Shown: in pieces, positions 53,300 through 63,568 of the stretch
How positions within the stretch are numbered: position 1 is the first letter of the stretch
Layout: each line of letters starts with the position of its first letter
Assembly (NCBI RefSeq): GCF_000292345.1
Contig: NZ_ALOU01000019.1
Location: 1 to 64,000 of the forward strand
DNA: 64,000 nt
Source: Cupriavidus sp. BIS7
GTDB lineage: Bacteria > Pseudomonadota > Gammaproteobacteria > Burkholderiales > Burkholderiaceae
Direction of reading: 5' to 3'
Translations under genes and position numbers: made by a program
Notes under the pieces: model-generated
Databases searched by the model: none
The model's input: only the letters and a program-made list of their open reading frames with translations
What the model was told of the DNA's origin: nothing

Positions 53300-54181
53300 T
53301 CAGGCGACCTTTGCGGCACGTTCGGCCGGGTCTTGCCGATAGAACTGCGCGAGGGCAGCGTAAAGCGTTGGCCAGTGCCGTTGCAGGCCCGTCGGCTCCA
53401 CAAAAAATGTCTCGGACGCCACTGCGAAGAACTCGCTTGGCGCCTCGCAGCCGTAGGGGTCGATCACCTGCAACCGGGGCGGCAGGCGTTCCGGGTGCTC
53501 CCAGGCATGATCGGAAATGGCATCGCAAGCTTCGGCGAAGGCATCGTATTCGGTCAGGAAGGTCTCGGCCCACTGTTCGGGGTCGATTCCCGGGTGCAGC
53601 ACGCGCGAGAACGGCGGTACGCCATCGGCCTCGCCATCGAGCATGTCTAGCTTGTGGGCGAATTCGTGGATGACCACGTTGTAGGTGTCCGCGGGCAGCG
53701 AGTGGTCGGCGGGGAGCCCCGCACCGGGTGTTGCCACGTCCTGCCATGACAGGATCACCGGCCCATGCTCCCACGCTTCGCCGCTGGCTTCTTCCTCGAC
53801 GCCGTGTACAAGTCCGATGTCTTCGAAGCCGATATCCTCCTGCACGGTCTTGCGAATCACGAACTCGCCCGGGTACAGCACGATGCCATGCCACCCGCGA
53901 TACCACTCGATGCCGAGCTTCAGGATCGGCACGCAAGCCTGCACCGCCACGCTGACCACCATCTCGTCGGTCAGCTCCATGTCGTGCGCGGTCGAGTATT
54001 CCTTGTTGGCGATGAACAGCGTGGCAAGCTCGCGCAATGCCGCGAGATCGGCCTCGCCATAGCGCTGGATGAAGGGCAGGGCGGCCACGGTATGCGTCCA
54101 GAGCTCGTCGGGAATCGCATAGTGGGCAAGCTTGCGCTCCTTCGAGCGGGCGCGCAGGAAGCTGGTCAGTTTTCCGAACAT
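53300..54181 (-). CDS. mtfA: MtfA-type zinc metallopeptidase
   Basis: A 293-residue cytosolic protease regulator of the MtfA (Mlc titration factor) family. The zinc motif HEFAHKLDMLDG (172-183) contains HExxH with a downstream glutamate in the family pattern (EFFAVASETFF). In E. coli MtfA binds the repressor Mlc. The gene lies between rpmE2 and rho on the same strand. The open frame extends upstream to 54229, but ATG 54181 gives the standard N-terminus MFGKLTSF. Confidence 0.92.
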   Translation of the reverse strand: MFGKLTSFLRARSKERKLAHYAIPDELWTHTVAALPFIQRYGEADLAALRELATLFIANKEYSTAHDMELTDEMVVSVAVQACVPILKLGIEWYRGWHGIVLYPGEFVIRKTVQEDIGFEDIGLVHGVEEEASGEAWEHGPVILSWQDVATPGAGLPADHSLPADTYNVVIHEFAHKLDMLDGEADGVPPFSRVLHPGIDPEQWAETFLTEYDAFAEACDAISDHAWEHPERLPPRLQVIDPYGCEAPSEFFAVASETFFVEPTGLQRHWPTLYAALAQFYRQDPAERAAKVA

Positions 54182-54201
54182 GGTTCTCGCAGGGCGGAAA
54201 C

Positions 54202-54233
54202 AAAAATGGCGCACCCAAGGGTACGCCATTTTT
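54202..54233 (-). terminator. Intrinsic terminator of rho
   Basis: AAAAATGGCG (54202-54211) and CGCCATTTTT (54224-54233), with inner CCC/GGG pairing, form a strong hairpin with A/T tracts on both sides, between the rho stop and mtfA. It probably works in both directions. Confidence 0.85.
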
Positions 54234-54256
54234 GCCGGAGATGGGCTGCGGGAGTG

Positions 54257-55519
54257 TTAGCCGCCGCGACGCATCAGGTCGAAGAATTCCGCGTTGTTCT
54301 TCGTCGGCTTCATCTTGTCGAGGATGAATTCCATCGCCTGGACTTCATCCATGTCCGAGATGAACTTGCGCAGGATCCAGACCTTCTGGAGGATGTCCGG
54401 CTTGATCAGCAGCTCTTCGCGGCGTGTGCCCGACTTGTTCAGGTTGATGGCCGGATAGACGCGCTTCTCGGCCAGACGGCGCTCAAGGTGCACTTCCATG
54501 TTGCCGGTGCCCTTGAACTCTTCGTAGATCACGTCGTCCATGCGGCTGCCCGTTTCGATCAGCGCCGTGGCGATGATGGTCAGCGAGCCGCCTTCTTCCA
54601 GGTTACGCGCGGCGCCGAAGAAGCGCTTCGGGCGCTGCAGGGCGTTGGCGTCCACACCGCCGGTCAGCACCTTGCCCGATGCCGGAACCACGGTGTTGTA
54701 GGCGCGCGCCAGACGTGTGATCGAGTCCAGCAGGATCACCACGTCGCGCTTCAGCTCCACCAGGCGCTTGGCTTTCTCGATGACCATTTCGGCCACCTGT
54801 ACGTGACGGATCGCGGGTTCGTCGAACGTCGACGCCACCACTTCGCCGCGCACCGAGCGCTGCATCTCGGTCACTTCTTCCGGACGTTCGTCGATCAGCA
54901 GCACGAACAGGTCGGCTTCCGGATGATTGTTGGCGATCGCGTGGGCGATGTGCTGCAGCATCACGGTCTTGCCGGACTTCGGCGAGGCCACCAGCAGGGC
55001 ACGCTGGCCGCGCCCGATCGGCGCGATGATGTCGATGATGCGGCCGGTGATGTTTTCCTCGGCGCGGATGTCGCGTTCGAGCGAGAGCGGCCGGTTCGGG
55101 TGCAGCGGCGTCAGGTTCTCGAACATGATGCGGTTCTTCACCGCTTCGGGCGGCTGCCCGTTGACCTTGTCCACCTTCACCAGCGCGAAGTAGCGCTCAC
55201 CGTCCTTCGGCGTGCGCACTTCACCTTCGATCGAGTCGCCGGTATGCAGGTTGAAGCGGCGGATTTGCGAGGGGCTGATGTAGATGTCGTCCGTGCTGGC
55301 CAGGTACGAGGTTTCCGGCGAGCGCAGGAAACCAAAGCCATCGGGCAGAACTTCCAGCGTGCCGTCTCCATAGATGGTTTCGCCCATCTTGGCGCGCTTC
55401 TTGAGGATCGCAAACATCAGTTCCTGTTTGCGCATCCGTTGTGCATTGTCGATCTCGAGCGTTGCCGCCATTTCGAGAAGCGCAGACACGTGAAGCGATT
55501 TGAGTTCTGTCAGGTGCAT
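54257..55519 (-). CDS. rho: Transcription termination factor Rho
   Basis: A 420-residue hexameric RNA helicase that ends transcription at unstructured C-rich RNA. The N-terminal RNA-binding domain includes [37 protein letters not shown] (54-90), and the ATPase has Walker A SPKSGKT (179-185), the Q-loop [20 protein letters not shown] and the R-loop. The start is [18 protein letters not shown] (ATG 55519). Its own terminator follows, and a structured leader region lies upstream. Confidence 0.97.
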   Translation of the reverse strand: MHLTELKSLHVSALLEMAATLEIDNAQRMRKQELMFAILKKRAKMGETIYGDGTLEVLPDGFGFLRSPETSYLASTDDIYISPSQIRRFNLHTGDSIEGEVRTPKDGERYFALVKVDKVNGQPPEAVKNRIMFENLTPLHPNRPLSLERDIRAEENITGRIIDIIAPIGRGQRALLVASPKSGKTVMLQHIAHAIANNHPEADLFVLLIDERPEEVTEMQRSVRGEVVASTFDEPAIRHVQVAEMVIEKAKRLVELKRDVVILLDSITRLARAYNTVVPASGKVLTGGVDANALQRPKRFFGAARNLEEGGSLTIIATALIETGSRMDDVIYEEFKGTGNMEVHLERRLAEKRVYPAINLNKSGTRREELLIKPDILQKVWILRKFISDMDEVQAMEFILDKMKPTKNNAEFFDLMRRGG

Positions 55520-55612
55520 AGACAAGGGGTACAGAAGGGCCCGGACGGGCAAGACCTAGGAGAAGGGGGAGGAATGAGCGAACGCTCGGGGAGTTGTTGG
55601 CTGGCATCTTAG

Positions 55613-55661
55613 CACAATCCGGCCGGCGCGCCAGAGCTGGCGCACGCGTGACCGGATTGTG
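55613..55661. repeat. Large inverted repeat between trxA and rho
   Basis: CACAATCCGG (55613-55622) and CCGGATTGTG (55652-55661) are perfect inverted repeats, with a nested GCGCCA/TGGCGC stem inside. The structure follows the trxA stop by about 40 bp and lies about 95 bp before the rho start. There is no U-tract. It could be a trxA 3' end or part of the rho leader. Confidence 0.55.
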
Positions 55662-55699
55662 CGTTGCCGGAGCCGTTGGGTTCCGGCGGGGCGGTCAGC

Positions 55700-56026
55700 T
55701 TACAGCTGGCTGTCCAGGAAGGCGGTCAGCTGCGACTTCGACAGCGCGCCAACCTTCTGCGCGGCTACCTGGCCGTTCTTGAACAGGATCAGCGTCGGGA
55801 TGCCGCGGATGCCGAACTTGGCCGGCACTTGCTGGTTCTCGTCGACGTTGATCTTGGCGATCTGGACCTTGTCGCCGTAGTCCTTGGCAACCTCGTCCAG
55901 GATCGGGGCAATCATCTTGCAGGGGCCGCACCACTCGGCCCAGAAGTCGAGCAGGACGGGCTTGTCGGACTTGAGCACGTCGGCATCGAACGAAGCGTCG
56001 CTCACATATTTGATTTGTTCGCTCAT
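55700..56026 (-). CDS. trxA: Thioredoxin 1
   Basis: A 108-residue thioredoxin that reduces disulfides in the cytosol. The active site WCGPC (C33, C36) and conserved cis-proline [14 protein letters not shown] are intact; [21 protein letters not shown] is the usual beta-proteobacterial start. It is upstream of rho on the same strand, a common arrangement (trxA-rho). Confidence 0.97.
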   Translation of the reverse strand: MSEQIKYVSDASFDADVLKSDKPVLLDFWAEWCGPCKMIAPILDEVAKDYGDKVQIAKINVDENQQVPAKFGIRGIPTLILFKNGQVAAQKVGALSKSQLTAFLDSQL

Positions 56027-56481
56027 GGCGGGGAACCTCAGGTATCGCTCAGTTTATGTTGAAGGCGGACAACGGCTGTCGGCGCGAACCGCTACCTTAC
56101 ACGACATCACGCGGACTCGCCGAATGACAGCGCGCGGCAGCACGCACCGCCAATGACGCCGATATGTTACCAGCTTGGCGAAAATCAAGTCCCCCGCCAA
56201 ACCGGGGCCGCCCGGCCGGCCCAAATGGGCCACGGGGATATTCTGCCGTGCCGTACGTCGATTTGCCGATGATAGTGTCAATCGCGCCAAGAGATTTACT
56301 CAATCGGCCTCACTCATTTGAGTTAATTGGCCGTGTCAGGCGGGATTGCCCGGGGGTTTGCCGCGGCTGGGCATGACCTAGAATGCACTTTGTGAGTCCG
56401 CTCGTTCTGACGAGCGGGTTGCACGCGTAGAATTGAAACGTGCGCACATCACGCACATACCCATCGACAAGGCCATCGATC
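56027..56481. other. Non-coding gap with an 8 bp hairpin
   Basis: No gene in 455 bp between the divergent trxA and 56482 genes. CCGCTCGT (56398-56405), loop TCTG, ACGAGCGG (56410-56417) form a perfect hairpin in the leader of the downstream gene, just after TAGAAT (56379-56384), a possible -10 element. Confidence 0.5.
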
Positions 56482-56766
56482 ATGACGCCAGATTCCCGCA
56501 AGCCCACCCCGCCCGAAGACGCCCAGACGCCGGACGCGGATCACCTGAGCGACGCGCTGGAACACCTCAGCAGTGCCGTCGAGTCCGAAAGCATCGCCAC
56601 TGGCGCCGCCAAGGGGCTGATCTATAGCGTAATGGAAACGCTTGGCACACTGATCGGCGATCCCGACCTGCCCGAGCATGCGCGCTCGGGCTATGAAGGG
56701 CTGCTGGAAACCGCGCGCAAACTGCGTGTGCGGCTGGAGGGTGGTGCGGCCGGAGACGACCACTGA
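56482..56766 (+). CDS. Small conserved-looking protein (94 aa) before the AddAB-like genes
   Basis: A 94-residue soluble protein. The N-terminus is acidic and proline-rich (TPDSRKPTPPEDAQTPDADH), followed by helical segments HLSDALEHLSSAVESESIATGAAKGLIYSVMETLGTLIG and ARSGYEGLLETARKLRVRLEGG. No family recognised. It precedes the AddB-like gene by 61 bp on the same strand and may share its transcript. The ATG (56482) has a weak AAGG upstream. Confidence 0.55.
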   Translation: MTPDSRKPTPPEDAQTPDADHLSDALEHLSSAVESESIATGAAKGLIYSVMETLGTLIGDPDLPEHARSGYEGLLETARKLRVRLEGGAAGDDH

Positions 56767-56827
56767 TTGTGATGTTCGCGCCGAGGGCCCCGGGTTGCCC
56801 TCGGGTTTGTCCCCGTCCTTTTCATAC

Positions 56828-59794
56828 ATGACCCGGCTCTCGTTTCCTCCCGGCCCGTCCTTCCTCGACCAGGCCGCCACGGCGACGTGGTACTTCCTTG
56901 ACCATTGCGGTCCGGCGGCGTCCGGGGCGCACGTGGTCGTGCCCACGGCCGCTCAGATTCCCGGCGTGCGCCAGGCACTGGATGCCGCCGCGCGTGCCGC
57001 CGGCCGGCCGCGGCTGCTGCCGCGCGTGCTGACGCTTGGCCACTGGCTGCTTGACCTGCCCCCCGACCTTGCCGCAGAACCCAGGCCCGCGCGCAGCCAT
57101 GCCGCACGCCTGCTTGCCGTGCAGCAGGCCATTCGCGCGCAGGACTGGCTGCGGACTGCCTTTGGCGCCCAGACCGAAGGTGCGGCCTGGGGCCTGGCGC
57201 AGACGCTGTTGTCGATCAGTGACGAACTAAGCGCGCGCTGGCTCGAGGACGCGGCCGTCCGCGACGACGATGACATCGACGGTGCCGATCACGATGAGCG
57301 CGCCGAACTGCTCAATGGCGCCCTGCAGCGCACCTATGCCCATTTGTCGGAGCGGTTCCTGGGGCAGGAAGCCCAGATCGTCCTGGCGTTCTGGCAGATG
57401 CTCTCGGGCCCTGACGATCCGCTCCCGGTGCGGCGCCGCGCGTTGCAGCGGCTTGCGCAACAGGTCGCCGGCCCGGTGGTCTGGATTGGTCCGACGCCTC
57501 CGGAGCCGATAGAAGCAAGGTTCCTGCAGCAGGCCGGCGAACTCGTGCCGACGCTGGAGGTCGGCTACGACTGGTCTGGCGGCACACTGGACGACGGCGC
57601 ATCCGGCTGGTACCGCTCGTTGCTCGCGCTGTGGCCAGAGGCCCGCCGCGGCGCCGAAGTTGAAGGCAAGGATGAAGGCGAAGGCGACGGTGAGGACGGC
57701 GGCGAAGACGTGGAACCGCTGGCGCCGCTGGCCTTGCCGCCGGAATTGCCGGCCGAACGCCCGCGCGTTCGCGTGATCGGCAGCGCGCGCTTCGAAGACG
57801 AAGCCACCGCCGCCGCGAGCCAGCTTGTGCAATGGCTCAACGAAGGCCGCAAGCATGTGGCGCTGGTGGCCCACGACCGTGTGGTTGCGCGCCGCGCGCG
57901 CGCATTGCTGGCGCGGGCCGGAGCGCCGGTACGCGATGAAACCGGATGGAAGCTCTCGACCACGCGCGCCGCTGCGGCGCTGATGCGCTGGTTTGACGTG
58001 CTCGCGCGCGACGGCGATGCCGCAGCCTTGCTCGATCTGCTCAAGAGCCCGTTCTGCCTGTCCGCGTTCGAGCATCGCGGCGCGGCCATCGCGCTGATGG
58101 AGCGCCAGATTCGCCGGGCCGTCATCACCGGGGGCTGGGCGAGGTTGCTGCACCTGTTTGCCGAGCGCGAACCAGCGGCCGGTGTGCCGGTAGATGCGGA
58201 AACGATGGAAGCCAGCGATGCGCTGCTGCAGACGCGCACCGCGGCACGCACGCTGATTGCCACGCTCGCGGATGAAGCCGCGCGGTGGCCGCGAGGGCTT
58301 GCGCAGCAGCCGCTTGCGGTCTGGCTCGAACGGCTCGATGCCATGCTCGACACGCTTGGCATGCGCGCCGCGCTGGCCGACGACGATGCCGGGCGGCAAC
58401 TGCTGGATGCGCTGGCACGCATCGCTGAACTGCCCGAGGACGAGACCGGCAGCCACGCTACGCTGAACCAGCAGGAATTTCGTGCGATGTTGTCGGCCTT
58501 GCTCGAATCGGTGGCCTACAAGGAACCATCGGCGCCAAGCCAGTCGCGTATCACGATCCTGCCGCTCAACGGTGCGCGGATGCGCCGTTTCGACGGCGTC
58601 GTGGTGGTTGGCTGTGACGATGCACAGTTGCCGTCGAGCGCGGCCGAGCTAATGTTCTTCTCCAACCAGATGCGGCGGGAGCTTGAACTCGAAGACCGCG
58701 AGGCGCGCTTTGCCCAGCAGGCCCGCGACCTGGCCGAGGTGCTGCTCAACAATGACGACGTGGTGCTGACATGGCAACGCTATGGCAGCCGGGGCGAGCC
58801 GCATCACGTCTCGGGGTGGATCGAACGGTTGTCAGCAAGTTGCGCGCGCGCCGGCGAGCCGATCGAAGCCAGTGCCGCGCCGAGCCTGCACGACGCGTTT
58901 GCGCTGCCGGGCCATATGCCTGCGCCGACGGCACCCGAGCGCGTACCCGCACGCTGGAGCGCACAGGCATACAACATGCTGCGCCGCTGCCCGTACCAGT
59001 TCTTCGCGGGCCGCATGCTCGGGCTCGCCGGGCTCGATACCCTGAATGACGATCTGGAGAAGCGCGACATCGGCAATCTGCTGCACCGCGTGCTGCTGCA
59101 GTACCACGAAGAGATGCACGCCTCGGGCGAGCGCCGCAACGCTACCGATAGCGACCGGCGCCTGGCGCGCTTGCAGGAGATCTCGGCCACCGTCTTCGGC
59201 AAGCAGATCGATGAGGACGGCAACGCGATCAGCTACTACCGCCGCTGGTGCGAAGTTCTGCCGTCGTACGTGGCCTGGCAGGCCGCGCGCGAGGAAGCCG
59301 GCTGGCAATGGCGAGGCGGTGAATTCGATGCCGGTGTGGACGTGGCGATGCCGGATGGCCAGCCGTTGCATTTGACCGGCCGAATCGACAGGCTCGACAA
59401 GGGGCCCGATGGCGCGCACGCGGTGCTCGACTACAAGACGCAACCGGCCAGCAAGCTGCGCCGCAAGGTTGGCGATGCCGAGGAAGACTGCCAGCTTGCG
59501 TTTTACGGGCTGCTGCGCGCTGACGCCGTGGCGGGAAGCTGGGTGGCGCTGGAAGGCGTGAAGCAGGGAGGTCGCGACAGCTCGCCGGGCGCGCAGCGCG
59601 AAGTCGATCTGCCGGAGTTCCAGGCCGCCGTGACCTGGCTCGAACGTCAGTTGCGCCATGATGTCGGGCGCTTGCGCGAAGGGGCCCGGCTGCCCGCAAT
59701 GGGCGATGCATCCGCCTGCACCTATTGCGAAGCTCGCGGCCTGTGCCGCAAGGGCTTCTGGGAATCCACCACCTTGCCCGATCTGCAGCGATGA
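56828..59794 (+). CDS. addB: AddB-like PD-(D/E)XK nuclease subunit with Fe-S staple
   Basis: A 988-residue protein of the AddB family, partner of the AddA-like helicase in repair of double-strand breaks. No Walker A is present, as expected for the beta-proteobacterial and alpha-proteobacterial AddB type. The C-terminal nuclease domain has GRIDRLDKGPDGAHAVLDYKT (D/DYK motif). The cysteines C721, C964, C967 and C973 follow the C...C-x2-C-x5-C arrangement of the iron-sulfur staple of AddB. A long acidic, glycine-rich insertion (about 276-298) is absent in most family members. ATG 56828 is inferred from the N-terminal RLSFPPGPSFL. Its stop overlaps the helicase ATG. Confidence 0.85.
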   Translation: MTRLSFPPGPSFLDQAATATWYFLDHCGPAASGAHVVVPTAAQIPGVRQALDAAARAAGRPRLLPRVLTLGHWLLDLPPDLAAEPRPARSHAARLLAVQQAIRAQDWLRTAFGAQTEGAAWGLAQTLLSISDELSARWLEDAAVRDDDDIDGADHDERAELLNGALQRTYAHLSERFLGQEAQIVLAFWQMLSGPDDPLPVRRRALQRLAQQVAGPVVWIGPTPPEPIEARFLQQAGELVPTLEVGYDWSGGTLDDGASGWYRSLLALWPEARRGAEVEGKDEGEGDGEDGGEDVEPLAPLALPPELPAERPRVRVIGSARFEDEATAAASQLVQWLNEGRKHVALVAHDRVVARRARALLARAGAPVRDETGWKLSTTRAAAALMRWFDVLARDGDAAALLDLLKSPFCLSAFEHRGAAIALMERQIRRAVITGGWARLLHLFAEREPAAGVPVDAETMEASDALLQTRTAARTLIATLADEAARWPRGLAQQPLAVWLERLDAMLDTLGMRAALADDDAGRQLLDALARIAELPEDETGSHATLNQQEFRAMLSALLESVAYKEPSAPSQSRITILPLNGARMRRFDGVVVVGCDDAQLPSSAAELMFFSNQMRRELELEDREARFAQQARDLAEVLLNNDDVVLTWQRYGSRGEPHHVSGWIERLSASCARAGEPIEASAAPSLHDAFALPGHMPAPTAPERVPARWSAQAYNMLRRCPYQFFAGRMLGLAGLDTLNDDLEKRDIGNLLHRVLLQYHEEMHASGERRNATDSDRRLARLQEISATVFGKQIDEDGNAISYYRRWCEVLPSYVAWQAAREEAGWQWRGGEFDAGVDVAMPDGQPLHLTGRIDRLDKGPDGAHAVLDYKTQPASKLRRKVGDAEEDCQLAFYGLLRADAVAGSWVALEGVKQGGRDSSPGAQREVDLPEFQAAVTWLERQLRHDVGRLREGARLPAMGDASACTYCEARGLCRKGFWESTTLPDLQR

Positions 59795-62700
59795 CGGAAA
59801 TTCATGCCTATCTGCGCGATGGCCAGCCCGTTGGCGAAGCCGATTTCACGCGTGCCGCTTGTGACCCCGGCCGCTCCGTGGTGGTAGAGGCCTGCGCGGG
59901 CAGCGGCAAGACATGGCTGCTGGTGGCGCGTCTGGTGCGGCTGCTGCTGTCCGGTGCGGCGCCCCATGAAATCCTGGCCATCACGTTCACACGCAAGGCT
60001 GCCGAGGAAATGCGCGAGCGTCTGCTCGAAGTGCTTTCCCAGCTTGCCAGCGGGTCCGACGACGCGGTGCTCGCCCAGCTTGAAATGCGCGGCCTGTCTC
60101 CCGATGCCGCACGTGCGGCGTTGCCGCGCGCACGCATGCTGCATGCGCAGGTGTTGGCGTCGCCGGGGCGGATGGCGATCGACACGTTCCACGGCTGGTT
60201 CGGAACGCTGCTGCGTGGCGCGCCGCTGTCGTCGGGCATTGTTCCGGGCGCTTCGCTGCGTGAAGATGCGCTGCGCATGAAGCGGGAGGCGTGGGCGCCG
60301 TTCTGGCGCGCGCTGGCGCAACCGCAATATGCCGATCTGCGCGAATCGTACGAAACGCTGGTTGACGCGATCGGCGATTTTCAGGCTCGCGGTCTGCTCG
60401 ACCGCATGTTCCACGCGCGCAACGAATGGTTTGCGTTCAAGGAGGCCGGTGATCCCGCGGCGAAGCTCGCCGAGGACCTTGGTGACGACGCCACGACCGA
60501 CATCCTGACAGACGCGCTCTGCGACGATGACTGGATCGAGGATTGCGCGCAACTGGCAGTGCTGTTGGGGCGTGGCGGCAAGAGCGAGCAGGGGCATGCG
60601 TCGAAGCTCGTCGAGGGGCTGCGCGCGATTCGCGCGTGGCGCGATGCGGGCGCAGCGCCCGGTGAGCCTGCCGCGGAGGCCTTCCAGCGACTGCGTGCCG
60701 CGTTCTTTACCGATGCCGGCAAGCCGCGTTCGCTGCGCCGCACCGCCGCGCTGACGAAGGTTTGCGGCAGCGAGGGCGCGGTGGACGACCTGCTGGCGCA
60801 CCATGCCGATCACTGCGCAAGGCTCGATGAAATTGCGGCACGCCGCGCCGAAGCCGCGGTGCTGGCGATCAACCTGGCGCTGTATCGCCTTGGCGATGCG
60901 CTGCTTGAACGCTACCAGCGCCACAAGGGCGATCAGCGCGCGATGGACTTCGCCGACCTCGAATGGCTCGCGGCAAAGCTGATGGCCGACGAGGAAACCG
61001 CGACGTACCTGCAGGTGCGCCTCGACGCGCGCTACCGCCATCTGCTGCTTGACGAGTTCCAGGACACGAACCCGCTGCAATGGCGCATTTTGCAGGGCTG
61101 GTTGGCGGGATACCAGGGGCTTGGCGACAAGCCCAGCGTATTCCTGGTTGGGGACCCCAAGCAGTCGATCTACCGCTTCCGCCGCGCCGACGCCCGGCTG
61201 TTCGATGCCGCACGCGAGATGCTGCAGGGCGAATTCGGTGCCACCGTGCTGCGCACCAATCGCACGCGACGCAATCGGCCGGAGGTGCTCGACTGGGTCA
61301 ACGCGGTGTTCGACCATGCACGTGCGGAAGGCCGCTATCCGCTGTATGAAACGCAGACAACGGCGCTGGGTGGCCCGGGCGGCCCGGTGTGGCTGCTGCC
61401 GCTTGTGGACGCGGATGAGGTCAATGAGGCCGATGGGGTCGATGAGGCTGATGGCGCCGATGGCGCGGAGGCTGGTGAAGCATCCGGAACCGATGGCCAT
61501 CGCGACACGCTGACCCAACCGCGCATCCAGCAGGCAGACTCCCTGCGCTACGAGGAAGGGCGGCGCGTGGCGGCATGGCTGCACTATCTGCGTGACCAGG
61601 TGCCTGTTCGCGAAGGCGATAGCTCACGCGCGGCAAGCTGGCGCGACATGCATCTGCTGGTGCGTCGCAAGACATTCCTGGCCGACTACGAACGCGCGCT
61701 GCGCGAGGCAGGCATCCCATGCCTGAGTCCGCGCCGAGGCGGCCTGCTGACGACGCTTGAGGCGCTCGATCTCTCGGCGCTGCTGGCGTTCCTGATGACG
61801 CCGGAGTCCGACCTCGACTTCGCACATGTCCTCAAGAGCCCGATCGTTGGGGCGACTGACGACGACCTGGTCCTGCTGGCCACCATGGAAGGCGAGGGCG
61901 GCTGGTGGGCGCGCATCGAGTCCGCCGGGCTGCCCGATGGGGCAACTGACGCGCTGCGCACCGGCGCGGTACGGCTGCGTGCGTGGCTGTCACTGGCGCC
62001 GCACAAGCCTGTGCACGACCTTATCGACCAGATCTACCATCAGGGCGAGTTGCGCCGGCGTTATGCAGAGGCCGCACCGACGGCGATTCGCGAGCAGGTG
62101 CTGGCCAACCTCGATGCGTTCCTGAAGCTGTCGCTTGATCTCGACGGGGGGCGCTATCCAAGCCTGCCCAAGTTCATCGACGAGTTGCAGGAAATTCGTC
62201 GTGGCGACGAGGACGAAAGCCCGGACGAGGGCGGCATGGGCGAGGCCGTGGAAGACACCGAGGCCGAGCCCGACGATGCCGAAAGCAGTCAGCTCGACGC
62301 GGTGCATATCCTGACCGTGCACGCGGCGAAGGGGCTGGAAGCGCCATTCGTGATTCTGCTCGACGCAAACCACAGTGACCCTGCCGCCGATCGCGGCGGC
62401 ATCCTGGTTGACTGGCCGCCCGCGTCGCCTGTGCCGAGGCATTTTTCGGCCTACGGCAAGCGCAGCGAGCGCGGCCTGGCACGTGCACCGATGTTCGAGG
62501 CCGAAGCCTCGCTGGCCGAGCGCGAGAACTGGAACCTGCTCTATGTGGCGATGACGCGCGCGCAACAGGCGTTGCTGGTCAGCGGCGTCAAGGGGCGCGC
62601 AAGCAAGGCGGAGAAGGACGACGCGCCCGCAGCGGAGATCGCCGGAAGCTGGTACGTACGGCTGGCCGCAGCCCGTGTTGGCGACGAGATCACGGCGTAC

Positions 62701-63429
62701 CCAGAAGCCGATATCGCCGCGGCGAATACCGTGGCGCCAGCGAGCGAACGTGTGCGCTATGCCGATTTCCGGCTGCGTTATCGCGACGCAACCGATGATG
62801 GCCTGTTGGCGCAGGATGTCGAGGCAGCCGATGACGGGGGGCCGGACGATGGCGAGGACAAGGAGGGCATCGTGTTCGATGCCGATGCGGCGGCACATGG
62901 CGAGTTGCTTCACGCACTGCTGGAACGCGTGACGCGCTACCCGGAGGCACATGGCGGCTTGCCCGATGTCCAGACGGTTCTGCGCTGGTTCCCGCTGACG
63001 GGCGCTGGCGCACCGAACGCACGCGAACGCTGGCAGCAGCAGGCCGACGCGGCAGTGGCGGACCTGCGCGCCATGCTGGGGGCGACAGCGTTGCGGCCGC
63101 TGCTGTTTCCGCACGATGCGGTGTCAGCGCACAACGAAGTCGAGCTTTACGATGATCGTGGCCGGCTGCTGCGGATCGACCGGCTTGTGGAGTTTGACGA
63201 TCGCGTCGTGATCATCGACTACAAGCTCCGGCTATTGCCGCAGGAACATGCGGCCTATCGCGCGCAGCTGGCGCGCTATGTGGCGGCCGTGACGCCGATT
63301 TTCCCGGGCAGGCGGATCGAGGCTGGCGTGGCCACCGCGGCCGGCGAATGGATCGATCTGGAGAGCCTGCGCAGCGCGCCGAGGCAAACCGCGCCTATCG
63401 CCACGACGCATCAGGGGTCATTGTTCTGA
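59791..63429 (+). CDS. addA: AddA-like UvrD-type helicase-nuclease
   Basis: A 1212-residue helicase-nuclease that unwinds and degrades DNA ends until a recombination hot spot (Chi-like) is met, then provides single strands for RecA. The Walker A is ACAGSGKTW (34-42), motif II LLDEFQDTN, motif III/IV with VGDPKQSIYRFRRAD, and motif VI YVAMTRAQQALLVSG. The C-terminal RecB-like nuclease has HGELLHALLERV and D1130, D1143 and K1145 (IDRLVEFD..VVIIDYK). A repetitive acidic insertion (about 545-570) is seen. It overlaps addB by 4 bp. Confidence 0.88.
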   Translation: MTEIHAYLRDGQPVGEADFTRAACDPGRSVVVEACAGSGKTWLLVARLVRLLLSGAAPHEILAITFTRKAAEEMRERLLEVLSQLASGSDDAVLAQLEMRGLSPDAARAALPRARMLHAQVLASPGRMAIDTFHGWFGTLLRGAPLSSGIVPGASLREDALRMKREAWAPFWRALAQPQYADLRESYETLVDAIGDFQARGLLDRMFHARNEWFAFKEAGDPAAKLAEDLGDDATTDILTDALCDDDWIEDCAQLAVLLGRGGKSEQGHASKLVEGLRAIRAWRDAGAAPGEPAAEAFQRLRAAFFTDAGKPRSLRRTAALTKVCGSEGAVDDLLAHHADHCARLDEIAARRAEAAVLAINLALYRLGDALLERYQRHKGDQRAMDFADLEWLAAKLMADEETATYLQVRLDARYRHLLLDEFQDTNPLQWRILQGWLAGYQGLGDKPSVFLVGDPKQSIYRFRRADARLFDAAREMLQGEFGATVLRTNRTRRNRPEVLDWVNAVFDHARAEGRYPLYETQTTALGGPGGPVWLLPLVDADEVNEADGVDEADGADGAEAGEASGTDGHRDTLTQPRIQQADSLRYEEGRRVAAWLHYLRDQVPVREGDSSRAASWRDMHLLVRRKTFLADYERALREAGIPCLSPRRGGLLTTLEALDLSALLAFLMTPESDLDFAHVLKSPIVGATDDDLVLLATMEGEGGWWARIESAGLPDGATDALRTGAVRLRAWLSLAPHKPVHDLIDQIYHQGELRRRYAEAAPTAIREQVLANLDAFLKLSLDLDGGRYPSLPKFIDELQEIRRGDEDESPDEGGMGEAVEDTEAEPDDAESSQLDAVHILTVHAAKGLEAPFVILLDANHSDPAADRGGILVDWPPASPVPRHFSAYGKRSERGLARAPMFEAEASLAERENWNLLYVAMTRAQQALLVSGVKGRASKAEKDDAPAAEIAGSWYVRLAAARVGDEITAYPEADIAAANTVAPASERVRYADFRLRYRDATDDGLLAQDVEAADDGGPDDGEDKEGIVFDADAAAHGELLHALLERVTRYPEAHGGLPDVQTVLRWFPLTGAGAPNARERWQQQADAAVADLRAMLGATALRPLLFPHDAVSAHNEVELYDDRGRLLRIDRLVEFDDRVVIIDYKLRLLPQEHAAYRAQLARYVAAVTPIFPGRRIEAGVATAAGEWIDLESLRSAPRQTAPIATTHQGSLF

Positions 63430-63568
63430 GACGGGTGCCTGCTGCGCCTGTTTCTCAAAACGGGCGCACAATTGGGCAAAGCGGATGCAACCGGCGCACA
63501 TGCCAGGCGCGTGCATCGGAAGAATGCAGGGGAATGCTGGAAAAACGCGGAGAAAAACAGAGGAAGGG

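Noticed and set aside
59722-61584. Open frame of 620 codons on the minus strand over the AddA-like gene
   Set aside because: Antisense shadow; helicase motifs on the plus strand are unambiguous.
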